Assembly (NCBI GenBank): GCA_905215855.1
Contig: CAJMRT010000007.1
Location: forward strand, 1 to 63,051
DNA from: an uncultured bacterium
Lineage (GTDB): Bacteria; Bacillota; Clostridia; Oscillospirales; Acutalibacteraceae
Direction: 5' to 3'
DNA length: 63,051 bases
Shown: positions 52,614 to 60,235 of the stretch, piece after piece
Layout: the number at the start of each line of letters is the position of its first letter
How positions within the stretch are numbered: the first letter of the stretch is position 1
Made by a program: the position numbers and the translations under genes
Notes under the pieces: generated by a model
The model's input: the letters and a program-made list of their open reading frames with translations, nothing else
Database searches by the model: none
What the model was told of the DNA's origin: nothing

Positions 52614-53315
52614 TCAGATTTTTCTCTCAGCACCGTCAAGCTCTCGCTCAAGCTCACTTTCCATTATGTCCCAAGCCTTATTGAAATCCGTGTCCTTGTT
52701 CCATAATGCCGGAGGTCCCAGAATTACGAGATCTGCGCCTGCCTCGTAAAGCGGACGGTAAAGACTGCTGTTCATTGAACCGTCGGCTTCAATTAAGAAG
52801 TTAAGACCTCTTTCCTTTCTGATCTTAGCGAGTTGGTTGATTTTTACGAACATTTGCGGATCAACCGGCTGACCTGCTATGCCCGGATCAACAATCATGA
52901 TTGTAACCTTATCAAGCAATGGGAGGTAATATTCAATAGTAGAAAGCGGAACCGAGGGACTTAATGCAACGCCTGCTTTGCAGCCAAGCTCTTTGATCTT
53001 GTGAATCGTTACAAATGCGTCGCCTTCGATGCAGTCTGTGTGAGGTGTTATGTAAGCAGCTCCTGCCTTTGCAAAGGTTTCAAGATACTGCTGAGGATGT
53101 TTTACCATAAGGTGAGCATCCATTGGTTTGAGATTCTCAACATGCTTGTTAAGGTAGTCGAGATAATCAGGACCGATTCCGTAACTCGGAACATAAACAC
53201 CGTCTTTAATGTCCATGTGGAGGTAATCTGATTTTTCGTTAATCAACTTAACCTGTTCTTCAACATGGAACAAATCACAGCAACCCACTGATGGGGCAAT
53301 CATAAGCTTTCTCAT
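52614..53315 (-). CDS. Ribulose-phosphate-3-epimerase family, AlsE-like
   Basis: TIM-barrel epimerase that inverts C3 of a ketose phosphate. Family residues are all present: His and Asp in YLHMDIKDG, His in MDAHLMVKHP and Asp in IEADGSMN. Several blocks are closer to AlsE (D-allulose-6-phosphate 3-epimerase) than to Rpe, for example TIMIVDPGIAGQP, LNFLIEADGSMN and the LWNKDTDFNKAWDIM tail. It thus probably feeds an unusual ketohexose phosphate into fructose-6-phosphate. Start after GGGAGG. Confidence 0.88.
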   Translation of the reverse strand: MRKLMIAPSVGCCDLFHVEEQVKLINEKSDYLHMDIKDGVYVPSYGIGPDYLDYLNKHVENLKPMDAHLMVKHPQQYLETFAKAGAAYITPHTDCIEGDAFVTIHKIKELGCKAGVALSPSVPLSTIEYYLPLLDKVTIMIVDPGIAGQPVDPQMFVKINQLAKIRKERGLNFLIEADGSMNSSLYRPLYEAGADLVILGPPALWNKDTDFNKAWDIMESELERELDGAERKI

Positions 53316-53348
53316 TTGAAAATCCTCCCTGATGCGTATTTACTTTAA

Positions 53349-54449
53349 TCAGTCGTTATAATCGTAGTGGAAAATAACCTTGATAGCCTCTTTCTTAGCC
53401 ATCTTGTCGAAACCTTCCTGCCACTGTGAAAGACCGAGACGATGAGTAATCATCGGCTGAACCTTAATCTGACCGGACTGGAGAAGTCTGATGCAGTTTC
53501 TCCAAGATGTTGAGTCATAAGCCATGTGACCGATAATGCTCTTGTTCCAAGCTGTAATGTCGTTGATTGAGAATTCAAGTGGTTTGAAGCCCATACCTAC
53601 ACGAACGATTTCAGCGTTTGGTCTTGTCATTTCGATTGCCTGCTTGAGAGCTATGTTAGCACCTGAACATTCAATTACGAGTCCGAGGTTATCTCTGCCG
53701 CAGATTTCTGTACATCTTGCAACTACATCTTCCTTAGAACCGTTTACGCAATGTGTAGCGCCAAGCTCTTTAGCAACGCCGAATCTTACTTTTACATCGT
53801 CATCAAGACCAACCATTACGATGTTTACGGCACCCATAAGCTTTGCAACCTGTACTGAGAAGAGTCCGAGAGGACCTGTACCGAATACTACAACATCCTG
53901 TCCGGGGATAAGATGTGACTGCTGAGCAACTGCCTTGTATGCGTTACAGATAGGATCGAGTACACAAGCTTCTTCGTACTTGATGCCCTCAGGAATTTCC
54001 CAGATTGCGTGTTTGTGAATTGCGAGGATTTCGCCCGGTACTTTACAATACTTTGAGAAACCGCCGCCCCATGTGTTGTTGTCAAGTCCAAGGTTTACTT
54101 TATGTTCGCAACAGAGGAAGTCGCCCTGCTCACAAGCCGGACATACGCCGCAAACATGTGCGCTGTTGTCTGAAACAACTCTCTGACCGATATGCCAGTC
54201 TTTTACATTTTCACCGACCTTAACGATTTCGCCTGCGAACTCGTGGCCACGAACTGACTGCTGCTGATCAGGAGTGATGTTTGTGTCATCATAACCGTTG
54301 TCAACACCCCAGTGTTTCATATCGGCACCGCAAATTGCGGCTGCCTTGATTTCAAGAATAATGTCGTCCGGACCACATTCAGGAACAGGGTAGTTTTCCA
54401 TCATTTTGTATCCGCCGAAAGCTGTACCGAATCTTTTTAAAGCATGCAT
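53349..54449 (-). CDS. Zinc-dependent medium-chain dehydrogenase, first gene of the polyol cluster
   Basis: MDR oxidoreductase, 366 aa. Catalytic zinc in ICGADMKHW and RGHEFAGE; the structural zinc loop is complete (CGVCPACEQGDFLCC, near 100-115). NAD site VFGTGPLGLF near residue 195. It has the threonine/erythritol-type long insert around residue 50. It would oxidise a polyol to a ketose. Start after AAAGGAGA; two related promoters lie upstream. Confidence 0.9.
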   Translation of the reverse strand: MHALKRFGTAFGGYKMMENYPVPECGPDDIILEIKAAAICGADMKHWGVDNGYDDTNITPDQQQSVRGHEFAGEIVKVGENVKDWHIGQRVVSDNSAHVCGVCPACEQGDFLCCEHKVNLGLDNNTWGGGFSKYCKVPGEILAIHKHAIWEIPEGIKYEEACVLDPICNAYKAVAQQSHLIPGQDVVVFGTGPLGLFSVQVAKLMGAVNIVMVGLDDDVKVRFGVAKELGATHCVNGSKEDVVARCTEICGRDNLGLVIECSGANIALKQAIEMTRPNAEIVRVGMGFKPLEFSINDITAWNKSIIGHMAYDSTSWRNCIRLLQSGQIKVQPMITHRLGLSQWQEGFDKMAKKEAIKVIFHYDYND

Positions 54450-54547
54450 AATATTTTCTCCTTTTCTTTATAAAAATAAGATTTAATGTTTCCGATCCGT
54501 TTGTTTGATTTCCGTTTTCCGAATCGGTTATTTCCTTTGACACCTAT

Positions 54548-54576
54548 ATGATACAACATAAAAATGTGGATTTCAA
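54548..54576 (-). promoter_or_regulatory. Promoter P1 of the polyol cluster
   Basis: TTGAAA and TATCAT with a 17-base spacer on the minus strand, followed 100 bases later by the first dehydrogenase. Confidence 0.65.
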
Positions 54577-54603
54577 GCATTGTTTTCTGTTTTTCGCAGA
54601 TTT
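54568..54603 (-). repeat. Promoter-associated direct repeat, copy 1
   Basis: On the minus strand AAATCTGCGAAAAACAGAAA lies upstream of the P1 -35 box. The same block with few changes sits upstream of P2. Confidence 0.7.
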
Positions 54604-54777
54604 GTAGTAATGCCTAAAAACCAATACGGTTCTTTGTGCAATTAGCACATATACATATTTTTATTTCACATATCCGTCATTTTTATTAAGATTAAACATA
54701 GCAAAAGCAAAAATCAGCTTGTAATCCGACCTATAACCGCTAAACAGCTGTGTTCCTGCACAAAATCAACTGCATAT

Positions 54778-54806
54778 TGTATAAATTGGAAGAATTTGGA
54801 TTTCAA
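54778..54806 (-). promoter_or_regulatory. Promoter P2, second copy of the module
   Basis: TTGAAA and TATACA with the same 17-base spacing on the minus strand, 230 bases upstream of P1 and pointing the same way. Confidence 0.55.
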
Positions 54807-54834
54807 AAAGGATTATTCTGTATTTCGCAGATTT
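54798..54834 (-). repeat. Promoter-associated direct repeat, copy 2
   Basis: Minus strand AAATCTGCGAAATACAGAAT followed by TTGAAATCC, aligned with copy 1 with one or two length differences in the middle. Confidence 0.7.
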
Positions 54835-54927
54835 CGCTTTTAAGTCGGACAATTCTGCGTTTTGACTTTTCCTGACCGTTTCGGATGTTATTTTGTTCGT
54901 GGAACAAACCATAGTTACGGATATTTT

Positions 54928-54949
54928 GTAGCAGCGAACCGTGTTCGCC
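54928..54949 (-). repeat. Dispersed palindromic element R14
   Basis: Reverse orientation: GTAG, then arms GCGAAC and GTTCGC around CGT. Confidence 0.75.
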
Positions 54950-55062
54950 ATTTGTTTTGGTTGTAAAACCAAAACAAGCAAAAAGTTTGCGTGTGTTTTA
55001 ATAAAAAGCCTAATAATCAATAATTTGTATTAAGTCGAACCGATTTTACAATCGTTTCGATT

Positions 55063-55170
55063 GGCGAACGAGGTTCACCGCTACAATATAGCAATCATTT
55101 TGCGACATCTAAATTATATTTATCATAAAATTTGTGTCATTACTTGCGGGCGTCCGATGAACGCCCCTAC
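55063..55170 (+). repeat. Composite unit A, copy 3 (R15 to R16)
   Basis: R15 (GGCGAAC, GAG loop, GTTCACC, GCTAC) and R16 (GGGCGT/ACGCCC, CTAC) are joined by ~62 bases. The joint shares ATAGCAATCA, TTTATCATAAA and TTTGTGT with the copy at 43856. Confidence 0.85.
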
Positions 55171-55182
55171 TGATTATACAGA

Positions 55183-55245
55183 CAATCACAATGTAATGCT
55201 CGGTAATAATATGTTTTTACATTACAGACTGTCTACACGAACATA
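55183..55245 (+). repeat. Unit B, copy 3 (partial)
   Basis: ACAATCACAATGTAATGCTCGG, split here as in units at 43981, then ATAATATGTTTTTAC and CTACACGAAC. The terminal hairpin is missing; the valS terminator follows directly. Confidence 0.7.
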
Positions 55246-55278
55246 AAAAAGCTGAAAGAACAATTCTGTTCTTTCAGC
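55243..55278 (-). terminator. Terminator of valS
   Basis: Eleven-pair perfect stem GCTGAAAGAAC with a six-base loop, then TTTTTTATG on the minus strand. Confidence 0.9.
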
Positions 55279-55318
55279 CTTTGATTATAATTTTATTCTG
55301 TTTTATCGGATTGCCGAA

Positions 55319-58012
55319 TTATTTGAGTGCGGCAATTGCGGCCTCGATAAGAGCAATCTGCTCTCTTTCCTTTGCGGCCTGTCCCTTAACCTTTTCAATT
55401 ACAGCCTCGGGAGCTTTTGCAACAAAGCCCTGATTGTTAAGTTTGCCCTCGCTCTGTGCAAGACGCTTTTTAACCTGCTCAAGCTCTTTGTTGAGTCTTG
55501 CAAGCTCCTTTTCCCTGTCAACAAGCTCGTCCATAGGAATGTAGATCTTTGCGTCTGCCGTTACAATGTTCACAGCACCCTCAATTTCAAAGCTTTCTGC
55601 AACTTCAACCTCACTTGCTGACGCAAGCTTCTGAATGAACTGTGTGCCGTCCTTGAATGTGTCGGCAAACTTTGTTGCAACATAAACCTTTGCTTTTCTT
55701 GACGGCGGAACATTCATCTCTGCACGGCGGTTACGGATTGCACGGATTGCATCCATAATTTTTTTCATTTCGTCCGATGCCTCGGGATAATCAAGCTCTG
55801 CGTTGTATTCGGGATACTTTGCGAGCATTACTGTTTCGCCCTCGTGAGGAATTGTCTGCCAGATTTCTTCTGTGATGTACGGCATAAACGGATGGAGAAG
55901 TCTGAGAATTTGATCAAGCACATAAAGAAGCACCTGTCTTGCATTCTGAGCGTCCTCACCGTCACTTGAAAGTCTTGTCTTAACAAGCTCAATGTACCAA
56001 TCGCAGTAGCAGTCCCAGATGAATTCATAAATCTTCTGAACAGCAATGCCGAGTTCAAACTTCTCAAGATTTTCGTTTACTTCTTTTGCAACTGTGTTGA
56101 GAGTTGAAACAATCCACTTGTCCTCCGTTGTGAGAGTTTTCGGAAGTTCATTCTTAACATCGTGGTCGTCAATGTTCATGTGAACATAACGAGATGCGTT
56201 CCAAAGCTTGTTTGCAAAGTTAGCGCAAGCCTCAACACGCTTGTCGGAATAACGCATATCGTTACCGGGTGTGTTGCCTGTTGCAAGGAAGAAACGGAGT
56301 GCGTCTGCACCGTATTTGTCAATAACTTCAAGAGGGTCAATACCGTTGCCGAGAGATTTTGACATCTTGATGCCGTTTTCATCTCTTACAATGCCGTGCA
56401 TAAATACGGTCTTGAACGGAGCCGAACCCATATTTTCACAAGCTGAGAAAATCATTCTTGCAACCCAGAAGAAGATGATATCATAACCTGTTACAAGAGT
56501 GCTTGTGGGATAGAAATACTCAAGTTCGGGAGTTTTGTCAGGCCAGCCGAGTGTTGAGAACGGCCAAAGTGCCGAACTGAACCATGTGTCGAGAGTGTCC
56601 TCGTCCTGATGAATGTGTGTACTGCCGCACTTACAGCACTTTTCGGGTGCATCTTTGGCAACCATAACTTCACCGCAGTCATCGCAGTACCATGCAGGGA
56701 TTCTGTGTCCCCACCAAAGCTGACGGGAAATACACCAATCCTTGATGTTCTCCATCCAATGGAAATAAACCTTTTCAAATCTTTCGGGGATGAACTTTGT
56801 GTCGCCCTTGCGGACAACATCAATTGCAGGCTTTGCAAGCGGAGCCATTTTTACGAACCACTGCTTTGAAACCATAGGCTCAATTGTTGTGTGACAACGG
56901 TAGCAAGTGCCGACATCGTGAGTAAGCTCTTCAACCTCTTTGAGAGCACCGATTTCTTTAAGGTCGGCAACAATAGCCTCTCTTGCCTCCATTGTTGTCA
57001 TGCCTGCGTATTTTCCGCAGTCGAGAACCTCGGGTTCGTTTTCGGCAAGCTGTCCCTTTGCCTTTAACTCGTTGTATTCTTCAACATCCTTTGCACCTGT
57101 AAGGTGACCGTCATATGTAAAGCAACGAACAATCGGAAGATTGCAGCGCTGACCGACTTCAAAGTCGTTAGGATCGTGTGCAGGAGTGATTTTAACAACA
57201 CCCGTTCCCTTTTCCATATCTGCGTGTTCGTCACAGACAATCGGGATTTCCTTGTTAAGGAGCGGAAGGATTACATGACAGCCGTGGAGGTGCTTGTAAC
57301 GCTCATCGTCCTTGTTGACGGCAACAGCAGTATCACCGAGCATTGTTTCGGGACGGGTTGTTGCAATTTCAAGGTACTCGCCTGTTTCCTTAACCTGATA
57401 GAGCAAATGCCAGAAATGACCGTTCTGCTCCTTGTATTCAACCTCGGCATCCGAAATTGATGTACAGCAATGAGGACACCAGTTTACCATACGGTTGCCA
57501 CGGTAGATTTTTCCGTCATTATAAAGGCGAACAAAAACTTCTTTAACAGCCTTTGAACAGCCCTCGTCCATTGTGAAGCGCTCACGCTCCCAGTCACAGC
57601 TTGAACCGAGCTTTTTAAGCTGACTTGTGATTCTTCCGCCGTACACCTTTTTCCATTCCCATGCACGCTTTAAAAATTCTTCTCTGCCGATATCCTCTTT
57701 AGTGATACCCTCTTTACGCATTGCCTCAACGATTTTAGCCTCTGTAGCGATTGACGCATGGTCTGTACCTGGGAGCCAAAGTGCGCTGTAGCCCTGCATT
57801 CTTCTCCAACGGATAAGAATGTCCTGAAGTGTTTCGTCAAGTGCGTGTCCCATATGCAGCTGACCTGTGATGTTTGGCGGCGGCATTACGATTGTATAAG
57901 GTTTTTTATCTTTGTCAACCTCTGCGTGAAAGTAGTTACCTTTCAGCCAGAAGTCGTAAATTCTGTCCTCAAACTCTGACGGGTTGTAGGATTTAGCAAG
58001 TTCCTTTGCCAT
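55319..58012 (-). CDS. valS: Valyl-tRNA synthetase
   Basis: Class I synthetase that charges tRNA-Val. HIGH motif appears as PPPNITGQLHMGHA (near residue 45) and KMSKS as GIKMSKSLGNG (near 530). The CP1 editing domain (about 190-340) is complete, and the C-terminal coiled-coil arm (about 830-897) is Leu/Lys/Glu rich. Length 897 aa. ATG chosen after AGAGGAG. It has a clean promoter, but no T-box is visible in its 60-base leader, unlike alaS. Confidence 0.97.
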   Translation of the reverse strand: MAKELAKSYNPSEFEDRIYDFWLKGNYFHAEVDKDKKPYTIVMPPPNITGQLHMGHALDETLQDILIRWRRMQGYSALWLPGTDHASIATEAKIVEAMRKEGITKEDIGREEFLKRAWEWKKVYGGRITSQLKKLGSSCDWERERFTMDEGCSKAVKEVFVRLYNDGKIYRGNRMVNWCPHCCTSISDAEVEYKEQNGHFWHLLYQVKETGEYLEIATTRPETMLGDTAVAVNKDDERYKHLHGCHVILPLLNKEIPIVCDEHADMEKGTGVVKITPAHDPNDFEVGQRCNLPIVRCFTYDGHLTGAKDVEEYNELKAKGQLAENEPEVLDCGKYAGMTTMEAREAIVADLKEIGALKEVEELTHDVGTCYRCHTTIEPMVSKQWFVKMAPLAKPAIDVVRKGDTKFIPERFEKVYFHWMENIKDWCISRQLWWGHRIPAWYCDDCGEVMVAKDAPEKCCKCGSTHIHQDEDTLDTWFSSALWPFSTLGWPDKTPELEYFYPTSTLVTGYDIIFFWVARMIFSACENMGSAPFKTVFMHGIVRDENGIKMSKSLGNGIDPLEVIDKYGADALRFFLATGNTPGNDMRYSDKRVEACANFANKLWNASRYVHMNIDDHDVKNELPKTLTTEDKWIVSTLNTVAKEVNENLEKFELGIAVQKIYEFIWDCYCDWYIELVKTRLSSDGEDAQNARQVLLYVLDQILRLLHPFMPYITEEIWQTIPHEGETVMLAKYPEYNAELDYPEASDEMKKIMDAIRAIRNRRAEMNVPPSRKAKVYVATKFADTFKDGTQFIQKLASASEVEVAESFEIEGAVNIVTADAKIYIPMDELVDREKELARLNKELEQVKKRLAQSEGKLNNQGFVAKAPEAVIEKVKGQAAKEREQIALIEAAIAALK

Positions 58013-58067
58013 AGTCATTACTCCTCTTGATTTATTGTTCGGATAAACCGAGTTCATATACCTTTTT

Positions 58068-58096
58068 ATTATCTCATTTATGTGTTGATTTGTCAA
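58068..58096 (-). promoter_or_regulatory. Promoter of valS
   Basis: A perfect TTGACA and GATAAT with a 17-base spacer on the minus strand. Confidence 0.8.
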
Positions 58097-58220
58097 TTAT
58101 CCGCAAATAAAATATGGCATATAATTTCAATTTTATAACATTTAAAGTTTGACGAATAAAGCGTAAAATGGTAAAATATATTGCATAAGAGGAACAAACA
58201 AATTCAAGGGTGTGTATTAT

Positions 58221-58598
58221 ATGAAAGTCAGGGTTATGTGCCTTGTGCTGTGCGTGTTTGTTTTCGCATCAATTTTCTGCGGATGCGGAAGCAACGGAAA
58301 TACCGAAATAATCGGCAAATGGGTACCGACAACAGCAAAGACAAACGGCGAAACAATTTCATACAGCGAACTCGGAGTTGACGAGGATCAGTTCGGGCTT
58401 GAATTTAAAGACAGCAGCAACTGCACCGTCACTCTTGCAGGGATTTCATGCGATTCAACATACACCTTCAACGGAACTTCCGTTGACCTCTCGGTAAATG
58501 GCACGGCATACAAGCTGAGCTATGACAGCGGAGTACTTACAATGGTGCTTGATTATGATAACGACAGAATCGAATTTTCGTTTTCCAAGCAAAGATAG
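58221..58598 (+). CDS. Small lipoprotein, 125 aa
   Basis: Lipoprotein signal with lipobox FCGC, then a compact strand-rich domain starting IIGKWVPT. The I-x-G-x-W opening and strand-rich layout match the lipoprotein at 6643, and both end within ~125 residues. Start ATG follows CAAGGG; a GTG nine bases upstream is less likely. Divergent from valS, with a duplicated terminator after it. Function unknown. Confidence 0.8.
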   Translation: MKVRVMCLVLCVFVFASIFCGCGSNGNTEIIGKWVPTTAKTNGETISYSELGVDEDQFGLEFKDSSNCTVTLAGISCDSTYTFNGTSVDLSVNGTAYKLSYDSGVLTMVLDYDNDRIEFSFSKQR

Positions 58599-58624
58599 TT
58601 TTGTAAATTTAAAATTAAAAATTT

Positions 58625-58695
58625 CGGTCGGGCAGCTGCTTTGCAAAATGCAAAGTTATGTTGCCCGACCGTTTTATGTTGCCCGACCGTTTTTT
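58625..58695 (+). terminator. Terminator with duplicated 3' arm
   Basis: The stem CGGTCGGGCA (58625-58634) can pair with either of two copies of TGCCCGACCG (58662-58671 or 58680-58689). An inner stem CTTTGCA/TGCAAAG extends the first form. The 18-base unit ATGTTGCCCGACCGTTTT is repeated in tandem at 58658 and 58676. Confidence 0.85.
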
Positions 58696-58725
58696 ATATA
58701 TGAAATTTTCGGTTCGTTTGCAACA

Positions 58726-59064
58726 TTACTTATTTGCCAAAGCATAAACCTTAATCGGCACATTTTTTCTTTTGCAATTCTCTATAACAAATCGTGTTCC
58801 GTGTGACATACCATCACAAAATGCAATAACTTCATCGGCATAATCAATTATTTGCAAATTTCTTTTCAAAGGTGCTGACCGCCCGTATCGTTCGTATTCG
58901 GGTAAAAATTCTTTTAGTTTAATATTATGTGTCTTAGCGTAATTTCTCGCACTTCTGTCAACACCAATAGCACCACCGCTTACTATTTCAGTTGTATTCT
59001 CAGGTAAATAATCGCCTAAATTATTCACTGTAATACTTCTTGAGCCTACTATCGCAATTTTCAT
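58726..59064 (-). CDS. SLOG-superfamily protein (YspA/DUF2493-like)
   Basis: A 112-residue Rossmann-like domain. The N-terminal MKIAIVGSRSIT and the central SGGAIGVDRSARNYA are the nucleotide-binding blocks of the SLOG/DUF2493 group (related to LOG and DprA). The KRNLQIIDYADEVIAFCDGMSHGTR block near the C-terminus is also typical. Such proteins are thought to sense or process nucleotides. It is divergent from an RHH gene with shared operator-like repeats between, and the ribosome site is AGGAG. Confidence 0.88.
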   Translation of the reverse strand: MKIAIVGSRSITVNNLGDYLPENTTEIVSGGAIGVDRSARNYAKTHNIKLKEFLPEYERYGRSAPLKRNLQIIDYADEVIAFCDGMSHGTRFVIENCKRKNVPIKVYALANK

Positions 59065-59081
59065 TTTTTCACACTCCTAAA

Positions 59082-59158
59082 ATTATGACACCATTATGAC
59101 ATCATAATAGCACCATTTTCGTTTTGACGCAATAATTACATTAAAATAGTGTCATAAT
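59082..59158. promoter_or_regulatory. Operator-like repeats between SLOG and RHH genes
   Basis: ATTATGACA occurs at 59082-59090 and 59093-59101, 11 bases apart, and inverted as TGTCATAAT at 59150-59158. An imperfect inverted copy is at 59100-59108. The inverted copy overlaps the -10 region of the RHH gene. This is the layout expected for a small repressor controlling two divergent genes. Confidence 0.7.
59124..59152 (+). promoter_or_regulatory. Promoter of the RHH gene
   Basis: TTGACG and TAGTGT with a 17-base spacer; the -10 box lies on one ATTATGACA-type site. Confidence 0.5.
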
Positions 59159-59178
59159 AACATTTAGGAGTACCGATT

Positions 59179-59355
59179 ATGGATGATAATATTTTACGAT
59201 ACACTCTGAGAGTTAACCGCACGCTTTTTCAGAAATTCAGATATGTTGCCGACTATGAAGGTCGTTCCGCAAATCGTGAAATTGAGCAGTATATAAAGCA
59301 AAGGGTTAAGTCCTTTGAAGAAGAACACGGCGAAATTGAAGTAAAAAAAGATTAA
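59179..59355 (+). CDS. Small ribbon-helix-helix (Arc-like) protein, 58 aa
   Basis: Encodes a 58-residue protein: a strand (ILRYTLRVNRTLFQKF), then helix, turn and helix (RYVADYEGRSANREIEQYIKQRV), ending in an acidic/basic tail. The fit to Arc/Mnt-type RHH repressors is good. The ribosome site TAGGAG is 9 bases from the ATG. It lies divergent from the SLOG gene with repeated ATTATGACA sites between. The terminator at 59371 follows. No toxin is next to it, so the pair does not look like a classical toxin-antitoxin system. Confidence 0.82.
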   Translation: MDDNILRYTLRVNRTLFQKFRYVADYEGRSANREIEQYIKQRVKSFEEEHGEIEVKKD

Positions 59356-59370
59356 ACATACGCATAGATT

Positions 59371-59407
59371 AACACCCTTTCGGAGTATTTCCGAAAGGGT
59401 GTTTTTT
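59371..59407 (+). terminator. Terminator of the RHH gene
   Basis: Fourteen-pair stem AACACCCTTTCGGA with a five-base loop and TTTTTTAAT. The stem is nearly identical to the one at 61801. Confidence 0.9.
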
Positions 59408-59451
59408 AATCAAACAAAACAATTTTCAACTTTCAATTTTCCATTTTCAAT

Positions 59452-60006
59452 TTACACAAGAAACTTTCCTATCACCGCAACTGCGTCGGTATGACACAAC
59501 AGATTTGCGTTTTCACGCACCCTTGCCGCTGCATTGCGGTGCTTTTGTCTTTCACCGTATTCCGACAACACCCGTATCATATGCTTCGGCAACGAAAAAT
59601 AATCAAACATAAGGTAATAATTTCCAGACATTTCGTATGCGGAGCTTTTTCTGCAACATATATTACTGCGGTACAAAGTCTCTACCGCATTCAGAAAATC
59701 CGACGCATTCGCCATTTTCCAGCACAGACCGCTGTCGGACTTTTTCAGCCTGTATTTTCGCTTTTTCGGATTTGCCGTAACGAGGATACAACATTCATTG
59801 CCGAGCAGAAAAGCCTCTATTTTCACATTTTTTCCGTTCGTGTCAAGTCCCGCCCTGCAACAGGCAAGTCGCATAAGTCCGATAATCACCTTTTGATTAT
59901 CACCGTTTTCAAGGCTCATTTTTCCGAAATCAAGCTCAAAATTTTCCATATCCGATTCATCAAGCTTAATCAGCAGTTTATTATCACCGAGTTTGTCAAC
60001 AGTCAA
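59452..60006 (-). CDS. MecA-like adaptor protein
   Basis: Divergent member of the MecA/YpbH family of ClpC adaptors. The N-terminus VDKLGDNKLLIKLDESDMENFELDF matches the MecA N-domain pattern. A C-terminal region with SGNYYLMFDYFSLPKHMIRVLSEYGE resembles the C-domain that binds ClpC. Many Cys residues (CC pairs) are unusual. TTG start behind GGGGAGGG. 184 residues, a little short for the family. It may control degradation of a regulator; target not known. Confidence 0.7.
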   Translation of the reverse strand: MTVDKLGDNKLLIKLDESDMENFELDFGKMSLENGDNQKVIIGLMRLACCRAGLDTNGKNVKIEAFLLGNECCILVTANPKKRKYRLKKSDSGLCWKMANASDFLNAVETLYRSNICCRKSSAYEMSGNYYLMFDYFSLPKHMIRVLSEYGERQKHRNAAARVRENANLLCHTDAVAVIGKFLV

Positions 60007-60154
60007 AATACTCCCTCCCCTAAATTCCGATACACATACATCTGTTTACATATTATGATGGGCGGAGCATTTTTGCAAGTAAATATTGTTGGAATAAAAT
60101 TTGGCTGTTTTTTCACACATAATTGTCAGGTTTTGTGTATGCAATGCAAAAAGG

Positions 60155-60183
60155 TTGCCAACATAACAATTTAATGCTACAAT
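60155..60183 (+). promoter_or_regulatory. Promoter of the GH13 gene
   Basis: TTGCCA and TACAAT with a 17-base spacer, about 50 bases upstream of the start codon. Confidence 0.7.
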
Positions 60184-60235
60184 GATGCCGTAAGATACAG
60201 CCACAGAAAATAAAAAGCGAAAGGAATGATTTTTT

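Larger units (their letters stand above)
54450..55062. other. Regulatory region of the polyol cluster
   Basis: Contains two related promoter modules (54548-54603 and 54778-54834). In the leader are CCGATTCGGAAAAC and CGGATCGGAAAC, a direct repeat that could bind the DeoR-type protein. Between 54604 and 54770 I see nothing recognisable. Element R14 lies at 54928. Confidence 0.6.

Noticed and set aside
58013..58200. T-box before valS
   Set aside because: Only about 60 bases lie between promoter and ribosome site, and the GGGTGGTACCGC-type motif is absent.
59491..60174. Plus-strand open frame of 227 codons over the MecA-like gene
   Set aside because: No ribosome site, unusual composition rich in His, Phe and Cys, and it is the antisense of a gene with a good start and family match.
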